A DNA stretch of 64,000 nt from Panopea generosa (GCA_029582155.1 CM055905.1:2271920-2335919), one strand, 5' to 3'. Shown: positions 45,849 to 57,834, counted from the stretch's first letter. Program-made: numbers and translations. The notes: generated by a model from the sequence alone, not told the origin.

Positions 45849-46979
45849 TGTTAACACTGCTATATATATTCGGGTATGTGAGGCGACAAGGGAATAAACC
45901 CCCGTAGTATTCCCTCCTATCCAGCAAACATCATGCTGGAAAAATATCCTGTTCATTTCATTTTTCATTAAGCTCCACTTTCGATAAGGCTCTAATAATC
46001 AACAATTAACTGTTCAGTAGGTAGACCTAGATACATGATGTTGATAAGAACCAAAACAAAAAAGTATGTCAGCCGAGTTCCCCATCCGACAGTATTATTG
46101 CGTAACCTGTGTATGACATTTTAAGTTTTGTGGGCCTATTTCAATTAGTTTAAACATATTTTATTTCAACATGAAATGGGGTTGGGCCACAAGTTCTTTC
46201 AACATTATGTTCGGCCCGTCCCCTACATTTTTTACAATGTTTACATTATATATCAAAATGACATATTTTAACAATTTTTTCTTAACCAATAATTTGAGAA
46301 TAGAAAAAGGTAGGGAAGGAAAGAAAGTAATACATAGTAAAACAAACACATATCATTTCTTCTTTATGTCGTCTATACGCATGCGTCCTGTGTCCACATT
46401 TCGGTAGCACCCCAGTGAGAAAATCAGAAAGCACAAAAATAAAAACAAAGCTATGCAACTTAACATTTATATAAAATGGGCGAAATAGTTAAATAATTCG
46501 CAAGATCGAAGTAATATAGTACAGTTAAAAACAAGACAGGAAAACATAAATGAGATTATGCAAAGCGTTTAGTTTCTTTGATATAGTATTGTATCGCTTT
46601 GACTATAATAATATTGCTAACATGAGATAGTCTTTCCTCTCCGTATAGAAGACGATATGTACTTAGAAGGTGAAATGATCTTGTCAATTAAATTAATTAA
46701 AATTGCCTATTTCAATTAAATTAAAAAGTCCACCCGCATTATTTTCAAACCAAACAAACATTTTCTGTTAGTTTATTGATTTGTGTTTTTACAAGTATGT
46801 TGTGGTTTTCAAACTTTTCAGTGGGATGGAAACAATGCTCAATACGTTTTGACAGGTCTGTTGCACACACCTCGACGTACTTATTTTCATTGAACGTAGT
46901 CTGTACCACTTCCCCACTCTCTGTACCAATCACATTTTGGTATATTTCGTTTAACCATGTTTTAATCGTCGAAGAGTTC
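45849..46979. other. Intergenic, no gene supported
   Basis: Short frames (46161-46407, 46745-46997) lack motifs. No RNA gene seen. Confidence 0.4.
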
Positions 46980-47099
46980 AGACTTATTAAACGTTAAAAG
47001 TAAGTATAAGGGTTGAATTCGGGATTAAAAACATGATATAGGCCGATTTCGAAGGCGAAGCAGATCTCTAAATGTTAAAATAGCCTCACGTCTGAACAA
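46980..47099 (+). repeat. Left half of the interrupted repeat
   Basis: Matches the reverse complement of about 44090-44185 (AGTAAGTATAAGGGTTGAA, ATAGGCCGATTTCGAAGGCG). It ends at CTGAACAAAAGA where the 380-bp element begins. Confidence 0.7.
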
Positions 47100-47480
47100 A
47101 AGACAAGAAAATATCGGTGGAACCGATGGATGCTCCCAAAGTGAGTGTTCGACTCTGTACAGGCTGTTTGGTTGAAAAATACCAAACTGCATAGCAGGAA
47201 CAATATGTGGCTCTGGACTTCACAGAACTCATTCGCAAATCATGGAACCGGAACAAAATGACAATATGCGCAGATCCTATCTAGTTTTACAGAATTAAAA
47301 CCAGAGGTTGAAGCGAAATAGCGTCATGGTGAAAATATACACATCTGCACTTGGTAATGGTGTATCCTAGCAAGTTTCACAAAATTCCAACCAGAGGTTG
47401 TAGAGAAATAGTCCGGACAAGAACTTGGGGACGCATGGACGAAGCGGCAACTATATGCTTCCCCCGTTTGGGGGAGCATA
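47100..47480 (+). mobile_element. Non-autonomous repeat (GAGCAT family), copy 2, with an empty site in the window
   Basis: Starts CAAGAAAATATCGGTGGAAC and ends TTCCCCCGTTTGGGGGAGCA, a perfect-stem hairpin end. It interrupts a sequence whose uninterrupted relative lies inverted at about 44090-44110 (CTGAACAGAAGAAAAACGAT). The two flanks join with at most one or two ambiguous A residues, so no clear target-site duplication is seen. Confidence 0.75.
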
Positions 47481-47740
47481 AAAATGATTTTCAAAGAAAC
47501 CGTATTCCCGATGTTTATGATTTTTTATCGTCTGCAAGTTCAAGCTTCAAAAACGGATCGAACTCTGGATTTAGATTTTTTAAAAACAATCTTGATAATG
47601 AAAAATCACGTATTTCTTATATTTCATGTGTTGTTTTTACGTCATCTAACTCTGAACCGGAAGTTACACGTATGGTACCAGCGTCTGTACCCTGAGGAAT
47701 TTAGAAAGCGTGAATGCGACATTGAAGTAACGTAATTCGA
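47481..47740 (+). pseudogene. Right half of the interrupted repeat; coding-like remnant
   Basis: The plus frame reads ENDFQRNRIPDVYDFLSSAS, then FKNGSNSGFRFF and a Ser/Glu/Pro tail. The inverted partner near 43990-44075 is diverged but homologous. I do not recognise the protein; it may be part of an ORF1-like gene of another element. Confidence 0.35.
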
Positions 47741-47854
47741 GAATGACATGACGTTGCTTAATTAAGCGTATTTTGACGTTGATCAGGTCATGCTTAGTAG
47801 GCGTTACTAAAATTACTATAACATTTTTGAAATATGATCAAAACTGAAATGATA

Positions 47855-49995
47855 ACAAGAGGCCCAAGAGGGCCTGAGGCCGCTCTACTGACTCATGAAC
47901 CCTCGGGGCGCGGTCATATTTAACCCTAGGGACACAATTTGAACAAATCTAACAAAACTATAGTTGGTCATCATTACTACATAAACATTTTGAAAATCTG
48001 TTGGGCCGTTCATGAGAAGATTTTTTAGGTATTGGACTATTTTATTAACGGTGGCCATCTTGAATTTCAGATCGAAAAAAAAATCTTCTTTATTGTCTCC
48101 TATGCCACAGAAACATGCATGTGAAGTTTCAGTTTAATTGGCCTAGTGGTTTCAGAATAAATGAAAGAAAAAGAGAATTTTCTGTTTTCCCATAGTATTC
48201 CTATGTAAAATTCTAAGTCCCCTTACAGGGCCCCTATAAATGTTAGCCCCTAAATTCTTATCTGCAATCAAACCGCTACACATAGGGATAATTTATACCA
48301 AATATGAACAAATATGATATACCGGTTCTCAAGAAAACGATTTTAATAATTCTGAATTTTTACCCTTTTGGGGTCCCTCCTGACCCCTTAAGACAGTGGA
48401 AACCATTGATTTTTACAAATCTGAACCTCTTTCACCAAACAATGCTTCTGTGAAGATATAGGCAAAATCATTTCCGTTTTTTAAAAAAAAAATTATAATG
48501 ACATGTGTCCCCTAATTGAACCCTCGGGGCGGGGTCATATTTAACCCTAGGGATACCATTTGAACAAATCTAACAATACTATAGTTGGTCATCATTACTA
48601 CATAAACATTTTGAAAATCTGTTGGGCCGTTCATGAGAAGATTTTTTAAGTTTTGGACTATTTTTAGTAACGGTGGCCATCTTGAATTTCAGATCGAAAT
48701 GCATGTGAAGTTTCAGTTTAATTGGCCTAGTGGTTTCAGAATAAATGAAAGAAAAAGAGAATTTTCTGTTTTCCCATAGTATCCCTATGTAAAATTCGAA
48801 GTCCCCTTACAGGACCCCTATAAATTTTAGCCCCTAAATTCTTATCTGCAATCAAACCCCTAGACATATGGATAATTCATGCCAAATATGAACAAATCTG
48901 ACATACCTGTTCTCAAGAAAACGATTTTAGTAATTCTGAAATTTTACCCTTTTGGGGCCCCTCCTGACCCCTTTAGACAGTGGAACCCATTGATTTTTAC
49001 AAATCTGAACCTCCTTCACCAAACAATGCTTCTGGGAAGATAAAGGCAAAATCATTTCCATTTTTAAAAAAAAAAAAATTATAATGACATGTGTCCCCTA
49101 ATTGAACCCTCGGGGCGGGGTCATATTTAACCCTAGGGACACCATTTGAACAAATCTAACAATACTACAGTTGGTCATCATTACTACATAAACATTTTGA
49201 AAATCTGTTGGGCCGTTCATGAGAAGAAGATTTTTTAAATTTTGGACTATTTTTAGTAACGGCGGCCATCTTGAATTTCAGATAAAACAAACAATTTCTG
49301 TATAGTCTCCTATGCAACAAAAACATGCATGTGAAGTTTCAGTTTCATTGGCCTAGTGGTTTGAGAATAAAAGAAAGAAAAAGAGAATTTTCTGTTTTCC
49401 CATAGTATCCCTATGTAAAATTCTAAGTCCCCCCTAAATTCTTATCTGCAATCAAGCCCCTACACATAGGGATAATTTATGCCAAATCTGACATACCGGT
49501 TCTCAAGAAAACGATTTTAGTAATTCTGAATTTTTACCCTTTTGGGGCTCCTCCTGACCCCTTTAGACAGTGGAACCCATTGATTTTTACAAATATGAAC
49601 CTTCTTCACCGAACAATGCTTCTGTGAAGATATAGGCAAAATCATTTCAATTTAAAAAAAAAAAAAAATATTAAAATGACGTGTCCCCTACTTGAACCCT
49701 AGGGACACCATTTGAACAAATCTAACAATACTATAGTTGGTCATCATTACTACATAAACATTTTGAAAATCTGTTGGGCCGTTCATAAGAAGAAGATTTT
49801 TTAAGTTTTGGACTATTTTTAGTAACGGCGGCCTTCTTGAATTTCAGATAAAAAAAAAGCTTCTGTATAATGTCCTATACAACAGAAACATGCATGTGAA
49901 TTTTCAGTTTAATTGGCCTAGTGGTTTCAGAGAAGGTGCTGCTAACAGACGACAGACGACGGACAACGCGCCATCGCATAAGCACTTCTGGCCTT
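47855..49995 (+). mobile_element. Dispersed repeat (GAGGCCC family) with four ~600-bp internal units
   Basis: Starts AACAAGAGGCCCAAGAGGGC. Internal units begin at GAACCCTCGGGGCGCGGTC (47899), 48519 and 49108, with a shortened fourth at about 49695. Each contains TTGGTCATCATTACTACATA, GGCCGTTCATGAGAAGA, TTCAGTTTAATTGGCCTAGT and CCCTTTTGGGGTCCCTCCTG or variants. It ends with the hairpin CTGGCCTTTGGCCAG followed by TAGAGCTAAAAAA. No coding frame. The hairpin plus CTAA end resembles Helitron-type 3' ends, but class is not certain. Confidence 0.7.
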
Positions 49996-50153
49996 TGGCC
50001 AGTAGAGCTAAAAAAGTTCTAAATACTTTTCACAAACTTTTTGAAACCCCTCGTAGTAGCAGAAATAGTAGTTGTGGTAGTGTTATAAATATAATGACAA
50101 ATGAAGTGTTACTATCAAACGATATATCCACTTTCTTATCTTATATCTTTCAG

Positions 50154-50196
50154 GTTCTTATTGTGGAACATGCTGTAAAAACGTATGAGACGGAAG
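50154..50196 (+). CDS. Candidate 43-bp exon of an unknown gene
   Basis: Preceded by a strong pyrimidine tract and CAG (50151-50153) and followed by GTAAGT. It reads VLIVEHAVKTYETE and leaves one base over, which the next candidate exon completes in frame. I do not recognise the protein. The frame is open upstream too, so it may be chance. Confidence 0.3.
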
Positions 50197-50833
50197 GTAA
50201 GTTTTAATGATGGGTCTATTTAAATTACAACATACTTCATGTGTCAGTGAGGCAGATGATTTTGGCAATTTTTGTCCTCAGCACGATGATGTCTGTCACC
50301 TGCATTAATCGGTAGAAATACCCTGACCTTAACATCAGGTGTCCATGGTCACACAAAGGTCAAGGTCACACTTTAATGATAAACATGAAATTAAGTGTCT
50401 AATCTGAAATGTCCGTCCATAACTCTTGATATTCAGTGATACATTTAAATCCCTACCTATTATAAAATATAGTGTTATTATCTCAAATCATTTGGTGGTT
50501 GGTAGGCATGTGTTTTCTCAAATTTGGCAGCCAATAGAAATACAACAACATATACAGTGTTGGCTTTGTTAATAAACTCGTATCATGATATAACTTGTTT
50601 TTAGTAAAACGAACAGTTTTGTTAAAGATTGAGTAAAACATCACCTCTGGAACTTTATGCAATATATAGTGTATCTTATCATTTCACTTATATCAATTCA
50701 ATTGTTATAACAGGATTTTTATTAAGTCTGAAATTATTTGTATTTCACATTAAATCTTTATTCCCAGTATCAATGAAAATATTTTTGCCGGGGATATTCA
50801 TTCACTGAATTTGCTTATTATTTCAATTTTCAG

Positions 50834-50876
50834 ATAATGAAGTAAAACTTATAATGGAGGGACCAAAATGTCTAAG
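50834..50876 (+). CDS. Second candidate 43-bp exon
   Basis: Acceptor TTTCAATTTTCAG ends at 50833 and donor GTATTG follows (weaker). Joined to the exon at 50154 it continues D-NEVKLIMEGPKCL without a stop. No third exon was found in the window. Confidence 0.28.
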
Positions 50877-51240
50877 GTATTGCCTTTCTACTTTATGATT
50901 TGATACCACTATCCTTTTAAAGGAGTGTGCCAGGAAACCCCATTATGTTTAAACAAGAAAAAATGTATTTAAAAATAATACAAAGCTATTCATAATAATT
51001 TGTAAATAAAATGCTTGTAATTTCGAACTTGTCAAAACATGATAAAAAGTAATAATTTAATCAGAGCATTAAATTGAAATAAAATACCCATTTTAAAAAT
51101 CTCCATTCACTTACAAACTGCTGTATGTCCAAGGAACTATATTTATACATTTGGACTCATTTGATACATCGCAATATGTCTTGCAATTATAAGCAGGATC
51201 TCTATTTTATTCAAGCCTGCTGATATGGGCCATGACATTT

Positions 51241-51970
51241 TGGACTGCATGAGCGTAGTTGTACTGGGTCCGGGGACATGCTCCTCCGGGAGGGGGGCGG
51301 GGGGGGGAATCAGCTGGACTGCTGGGGGGTGGGGAATCAGCTGGACTGCTGTAGGTGTGTTTTGACTATTTTTTTTTTATATAATATTAACCTTGAATTC
51401 ACTGTTTTATAACCATATAAATGTAAGGTTTGTTCACTTCATTAAAGGGAGAAATGATGTAGCATAGGGGGCAACTTTTACTCTTTTTTTTTTGGCATAT
51501 TTATTTTTTCGATTTCGCAGAAAAAAATAATTGTAGGTACGTGCCTATATTGCCTATAGGAAGTTACACCACTGGCGTCGGCGTCACACCTTGGTTAAAG
51601 TTATTATATTTTCTTAATATACCCAGGGCAATACATAATTATTTAGATTATGGCATTTTAACATCATAAACATTATTATACACGCCACATTTTTCTTTTC
51701 CTTATAGTCGGAAAACTGGCCGGTTCAGCCGGGTTTTAATAGTACCCGATTTTTGTATCGCCGCGCATTTTATACAATCGTTAGACATCGGGTCTTTCCG
51801 TATCCTCCGTATAATTGCGTAGAATAAAGGCCGAGATGATCGATTGATTTTAATAATTCCCTCCAAATTCTACACTTCGCAAGGACGTACAATTTAGTTC
51901 TTCTTCTTCCAGTATAGTATGGTGGATAATAATAACACTGTAAGATTCAGTATTTATTTTGTTTTCACCT
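51241..51970 (+). repeat. LTR/leader-like unit upstream of the gag remnant
   Basis: A single copy of the unit that is tandemly repeated at 36.8-39.8 kb. It includes a GGGGGCGGGGGGGGGAATCA duplication near 51290-51350 and a TATGGTGGATAATAATAACA start-like word at 51926. It runs directly into gag-like sequence, which is why I read it as the 5' leader or LTR of that element. Exact LTR ends are not resolved. Confidence 0.6.
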
Positions 51971-51974
51971 CTCC

Positions 51975-52570
51975 TGAGAGAAAAACCTCAAAGAAAACCT
52001 TGGAAATTTAAACGGCTGTTTCAGATTTATACGATAGCAGCAGAACTTAATGAGAAAAAAGATGTCGCATATAATAGGAGCGGACTCACTGGAAAGTTTT
52101 AATACGTTTACATGGAATGAAGATGGAGAAGATAAGAAATTTGACAAAATTCTGCAAATGTTTGAGGAGCACTGCCAGCCAAGAAAAAACATTGTGTTTG
52201 AACGCCATTTCTTTAATACCAGGGCAAAAGGGGATGAATCGGTGGATGTGTTCAGCGCTGATTTGAAGATCTTAGCAAAATATTGTGAATTTGGAGATCT
52301 AAAAGAGAATCGCTAATAACACAGAATAGTATGCGGGACAAACGCGAAGGCTGTCAGAGAACGGTTACCAAGAGAAACAGATTTGTCACTGCAAAAAGCT
52401 ACTGACATTTGTAGAGCCTTGGAAGCTTCCTCGGTGCAAGTAAAGACAATGTCAGCATCGGTGGAATCTAATGTTGATGTGGTTAAGAAAAAGGTCGGAT
52501 TTAAAAAACAATCCAGGCAGAACAACATCGCATCAGGTAAATGTTTTGAAGCAACAATAGTATTTAAATA
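51975..52570 (+). pseudogene. Ty3-like retrotransposon gag remnant
   Basis: One frame reads PWKFKRLFQIYTIAAELNEK. After a frameshift near 52050 it continues SLESFNTFTWNEDGEDKKFD and FEEHCQPRKNIVFERHFFNT, then DLKILAKYCEFGDLKENR, a stop near 52313, and SLQKATDICRALEASSVQVK (52383-52571). This order is the capsid region of Ty3-type gag proteins common in invertebrates. No protease, RT or integrase follows; the LINE copy C begins 150 bp downstream. Confidence 0.8.
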
Positions 52571-52937
52571 GAGATGTGCAATGTTTCTTTGTAATGCATA
52601 CATGTACATATATTTTAGTAATGGAAAAAAAACACTATTTGAAGTTTTGCTTCTCTACAAGATATCATCTACGATCATCTTTAAATCGATGTTTTATTAT
52701 CCAGTTTTATTAACAATAAATGAATGAATGGTGTTTTACGGCACGTCGACACATAAATAGGTCATTTTGTGCGCGCAAAGATTAATAAATGTGATGACAA
52801 AAATATTAAATAAATATGGTTAAAATTTATTAAAACTATTTACAAATAAATAAATGAAATTATTTACAAATAAATAAATAAATGAAAACATCAATTAAAT
52901 ACAGGGAAATCAACGATATACTAAATCATTTAACCCG

Positions 52938-54313
52938 TCAACGGGTTTTAAACTTAAAATGTTTAAACAGTTTAACCTCTTTTAAAAAGGCAAATACACT
53001 GGTTACATTAACTTTATCAAAAAGCTCTTTCATACTATCAACCCTGTAGTACTTCGCTCTCATTAGAGCAAAGTCAACACAGTCGATAAGTATATGCTTA
53101 ACAGTAAGCGGTGCAAAACAGGGCACGCACTCTGGGACAGCTTCACGCTTTAAAAGATATGAATGGGTACAGCGGGTATGCCCTATTCTGCACCGAGCTA
53201 AAATAACTTCTTCTCGACGAATAATCCTATTGCTAGGATGCCATTCGCCAAGTTTTGGTTTGATATAATGTAACTTATTATGTATGGCAAGATCCCAAGA
53301 GGACTGCCATGAACTATAAATATACTTATTAATATTAGATTTAAAATCTGTAAAAGGTAGTTTAAAAAATGAAATATTCAAGCTTAAGGCCGCTTTCGCA
53401 GCCTTATCATTTCCGCTAATTCCTGTATGACCAGGAAGCCAGCAGAGAACAATAGTATTTTCTTTACATAGTACATTGTTTTTATTTAAACGTTGAAGAA
53501 CAAGAGGATTATCATCTTTCATGCCATCTATAGCTTGAAGAGATGAAAGTGAATCAGAAAATATAATAAACTGTTTTTATCAGATTCATTAATGTAGTTA
53601 ACTGCCAAATCAATGGCTTTAAGTTCAGCTGAAAAGATGGAGGCTCCGTTTGGTAAACGGCTCTTTGAGATATGCTGTCCTGTAACAGCAGCTACAGCCA
53701 CGGTATCTCCATCTTTAGAACCATCGGTATATATTTGACAAAAATGATTGTAAGACAATTTGACTTCATTAAACTTCATTTGGAAGATAGTGGAGTCTGT
53801 TTCAGATTTTTTGTCTTTACAAAGTTCAAAAATGATTTTTGACTTTTCCAAAGTCCATGGTGGTATTTGTGAGACTTTGTACTTAGCAATTAAATTAAGA
53901 TCAATATTGGCTTCGGTGAGGTTTGGTTTGATCCGGAGACCAAAAGTTCGAATAGCTTTAGGTTTTTTATCAAATAGAGTTTCATAATAGGGGTCAAAAG
54001 TAAGATTAAAAGCAGGATTGGATGGATTTGAATGAAGTTTAATGGCATATTGAAGAGCCAGTTTGTCACGTCTTAAATACAATGATGGTTCATTTGCCTC
54101 TACATAAAGACTGTCGGCTGGGGATGTACGAAAGGCACGAAGGGCGAGTGGTAGTCCTTGGTTGTGTATATGATCAAGCATCGCTAAGTAAGACTTGCGA
54201 GCAGATCCATATACAATAGAGCCGTAGTCTAATTTTGATCTGATTAGTGATCTGTAAAGTCTAAGTAAAACTTTACGATCTGCACCCCAATTTGTATTAG
54301 CAACAACTTTCAA
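52938..54313 (-). pseudogene. Copy C connection, RNase H and C-terminal domain
   Basis: 54313-53528 has RSKLDYGSIVYGSARKSYLA (typical post-RT thumb), then IYTDGSKDGDTV and SIFSAELKAIDLA (RNase H catalytic Asp and Glu). After a frame break near 53580, 53522-52938 has CWLPGHTGISGNDKAAKAA and the Cys/His-containing tail (CVPCFAPLTVKHILIDCVDF). Confidence 0.9.
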
Positions 54314-54393
54314 TAAATTAAGTGCTTTATTACACTTTGTCTTGAGATATTTAAGATGAGGAATAAAAGTAAGTTTACGGTCAAAAATAAGAC

Positions 54394-55636
54394 CTAAAAC
54401 TTTGTTTCCTCAACAACAGGTATATGTGCCCCATCTAAAGTTAGATTGGGATCATCGTGATGTTTAGGGAGTTGACAAAAATGCATACAATTTGTTTTAG
54501 ACTTAGAAAATTTAAAATCGTTTTCATCAGACCAAGACTGAAGTTTATTAAGGCATTGCTGTAGTTGCCTTTCAATAGTTTTCATATTTTTTGAACGGTA
54601 ACAAATTACAAAATCGTCAACATATAAAGAACAATCCACACCAGGATTTATACTCTTAACAATATTATTAATTTTAATATTAAAAAGTGTGACAGACAGG
54701 ATACTGCCTTGTGGGACGCCCATCTCCTGTTTTTGAACATCGGAGACGGTCGTGCCCATTCGGACTGTCTATCATCTAAAAAGTTTGAAATAAATGTAGC
54801 TAAACGGCCACGAAGACCCATATTATGAAGATCTTTCATAATGCCATGCTTCCACGTGGTGTCGTAGACTTTCTCTAAGTAAAAAAATACAGCGACTAAA
54901 TGTTCTTTCTTTATGAAAGCCTCCCTAACAAACGATTCAAATCTAATTAAATGGTCTACTGTGCCTCTTTGGCGTCGAAATCCACTTTGATACTTAGTAA
55001 TTAAGTTGTTGGATTCCAAGAACCGAACGAGGCGACCATTAATCATACGCTCCATGGTTTTACAAACACAACTTGTCAAAGCAATTGGACGGTAATTAAT
55101 TGGATCCGTGTTATCTTTCCCAGGTTTGGGTACCGGAATAACGATAGCTTCCTTCCAAGATTCGGGGAAGTTTCCAGTCACCAAAACAGAGTTAAAATAT
55201 CAAGTAAAATTAATAAGGACGATTCGAGTAAATGTTTCAAAAGTTGATAATGGATATCATCAGGACCAGCTGATGTATCACGTGCCTTCTTTAAGGAATT
55301 TTTCAATTCACTCAAAGAGAATTTCTTATTATATTTTTCTGAATTGTTTGATTTAAAATTCAATTTCTGTTTTTCAGTCTGCTGTTTATGTTTGAAAAAT
55401 TTTGGGTTGCAATTAGTTGAAGATGAATTTTTCGAAAAAGTATCTGCCAAAGTATTAACGATGTCTTTGGCAGATGTGGCAGTTTGATTTTCAGATTTTA
55501 AATGGTTTACGCAACCTGGAGTACCCTTACCGTTGATTTTTCGGACCATGTCCCACGCCTTCTTAAGGTTGGTACGAGACGTAATCTCTCCAGGACTTTC
55601 TCTTACTCTCCTTAAGAGTACGTCTTGCTTTTGCAC
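54394..55636 (-). pseudogene. Copy C reverse transcriptase
   Basis: 55636-55178 is the linker (GKGTPGCVNHLKSENQTATS). 55184-54648 has NYRPIALTSCVCKTMERMIN, then motif A region VFFYLEKVYDTTW (copy B has FDLEKAYD; the usual catalytic Asp is Tyr here). 54759-54394 has GVPQGSILSVTLFNIKIN (motif B) and CSLYVDDFVICYRS (motif C, YVDD). Two frame breaks. The altered motif A shows it is dead even apart from frameshifts. Confidence 0.92.
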
Positions 55637-55690
55637 GAAACACTTTAAAATTGTCTAAATTATGTTGTGTAGGTCGTAAATTAAATTGAC

Positions 55691-56535
55691 TTAAGGCTTT
55701 TTTACGATCCTTGACTGCATTCTTGCAGTCATCATCATACCATGGTTTTTGAGGGCATTTGGATTTGTCGAGGTTTTTGGGATATACTTTTCTGCTATAC
55801 TGTATAATACTGATGAAAACTGACCAGCAGGATCATCCGTATCATTCAATATATCATGCTTAAACTGTTCTTCGCAAAGAGATTGGAACATATGCCAATC
55901 TGCTTTGCGAAGTTTCCATCGTTGATTTCTATCAAGAAGTGGAGGTCCAATATTTTCAAGAAATATTGGATAATGGTCACTCCCGCAGAGGTCATTACCA
56001 ACACTCCATGAAAAGTCTAACAAAAGTGATGGCTCAAAAACTGATAAATCGATGGAAGTTTTCGATCCTGAAGCAGGATGTAAATATGTATGAGATTTAT
56101 TGTCATTATAAAGACATAAGTTATTTTGATTTAAAAAAGATTCAACTTTATTACCTTTATCATTAATGTCTTTACAACCCCATATGTAATTGTGGGCATT
56201 AAAATCCCCCAAAAGCATAAAAGGTGATGGTAATTGTGCAATGAGTTTATCGAGATCCTTCGTATCAACGGTTGCACTTGGTGGTTAATATAAGGAACAA
56301 ATTGTAATAACTCTATGCATTGTAACACTAACTGCAACTGCTTGCAGATTAGTGTCCAATGCAATAGAGCTGTGCGGAACGTTTCTATTAACAAGAAAAG
56401 ACATGGCACCAGTTGCTTTTTCACCTGTATCACAAATTGTATTATAAAAAGAATACTGTTTAAAAGTAGTTTTATCATTTGACTTCAAAAACGTTTCTTG
56501 AAGACAAAATGCAATAAGGTGATGTTCACTTAAAA
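55691..56535 (-). pseudogene. Copy C endonuclease, C-terminal part
   Basis: 56535-56285 holds CLQETFLKSNDKTTFKQYSF. 56218-55691 holds MLLGDFNAHNYIWGCKDIND and GSDHYPIFLENIGPPLLDRN. The first ~30 residues of the domain are missing through truncation. Confidence 0.88.
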
Positions 56536-56539
56536 GTAG

Positions 56540-56864
56540 ACTATACACATATATAGTGTTAATGTGATGATCATCATCTATTATACGAAGAACATTTGGA
56601 GAATCCAAAACTTAAAGTGTACGTTTTGAGGACATTTTTTCGTTATATAAATCTATGAGGCACGAATTTTATGGCATTTTTTGCACGCCCAGGCACGCTA
56701 CTGTTCGTTATTATACGAACATATTCATGTTACAATAAGGGAGGCATTCTGGACTATTCCAGACATTTACCAAGAGTTATCCATTAGTTGCTCTTGCTTA
56801 GTTTCATGATTTTGGATAAATCAAATAACTTGCCTTAGACCTTGATAATACATATCGACTGTGC
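56540..56864. other. Intergenic, nothing recognised
   Basis: Unique sequence upstream of copy C. Confidence 0.4.
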
Positions 56865-57360
56865 ATAATAGTGCACTATTCTTGTTGTTGTTGTATGGTG
56901 TTTAGCATAGCGTTCGGCAAGTTTTCGGTAATATCGCGAATGTGTCTGCTTGAGACAGTATTAGACTGAGCGCTGTCACACGAGAGTATTATGCCGCAGA
57001 CACAAAACATGATATCCGACCCAGTCTGGTATTATACTGATTCACTGAGCCAGATCAGTATAAAGGGCCAAAATATGCTAACATTTATGGGCAAAACACT
57101 GCACCACAAGCAGTTAATAAAATAAACAATCATTCAAGTGCATAATAGAAAAATACACACACATTAAAGTGCATAATAGAAAAATACACACACATTAAAG
57201 TGCATAACAGAAAAAAAACACAAACATTACAGTGCATAATAGTCCACTATTGTTGTTGTTTTGTTGTTGTATGGTATTTAGCATAGCGTTCGGCGAGTTT
57301 TCGGTAATATCGCGAATATTCCTACTTGAGATAGTATTAAACTGAGCGCTGTCACAAAAT
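56865..57360 (+). repeat. Direct repeat pair flanking a 31-bp array
   Basis: 56865-56990 and 57232-57360 share GTGCATAATAGTGCACTATT-like, TTTAGCATAGCGTTCGGCAA, TTTTCGGTAATATCGCGAAT and CTGAGCGCTGTCAC. Between them four copies of a 31-bp unit (CATTAAAGTGCATAATAGAA..) lie at 57131, 57162, 57193 and 57225. Confidence 0.85.
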
Positions 57361-57834
57361 TATTACAGTTATTTAATTATATAAACTTGTATTTGAAAGA
57401 GACAGAATGACACTGTGACACCATGTAATAATGTATCATCATAGAGACTGGTGCCGGGCTGGGATTTGAATTTACCACCCAAGTGATGATACTCGGACGC
57501 ATTACTGTCAGAGTTAATGGGACAGATGCACTGCTATTCTAATGATACTTTAAACTTCATGTTGTATTTTAAATAAAGTTTTGTTATAAAAGTGTATTTG
57601 AAGCAGACATATTTTTAATGAGCGCATGTGTTTTTAATAAAACCGAAAACGTTATTTGACAATAATTCATTTTTATTAACAACTTCTTTTAAGTACAGCC
57701 CGTGTGGTTACGGCTAAGAATAGAATCACTGCTGATCTCTGCAGAGGGGTAGGAATCTTCCAAATGGGTGACATGTTCATTTTATCATTTTTTCTCATGT
57801 TCATTAATGTGGTTAAATTATCAACCCCTTTTAG

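Larger units (their letters stand above)
49996..51240. other. Region with two candidate micro-exons, otherwise nothing
   Basis: Mostly unique AT-rich sequence. The only gene-like signals are the two 43-bp candidate exons listed separately. Confidence 0.4.
52718..56535 (-). mobile_element. Non-LTR retrotransposon, copy C (complete RT and RNase H, 5'-truncated)
   Basis: The longest ORF2 of the family here. It is truncated inside the endonuclease near 56535, where copies A and B continue with the endonuclease start. It has no visible internal deletion but many frameshifts. 3' end near 52718 with a TTCA-type tail. Confidence 0.92.

Noticed and set aside
52313-52609. 98-codon minus frame
   Set aside because: Antisense shadow of the gag remnant.
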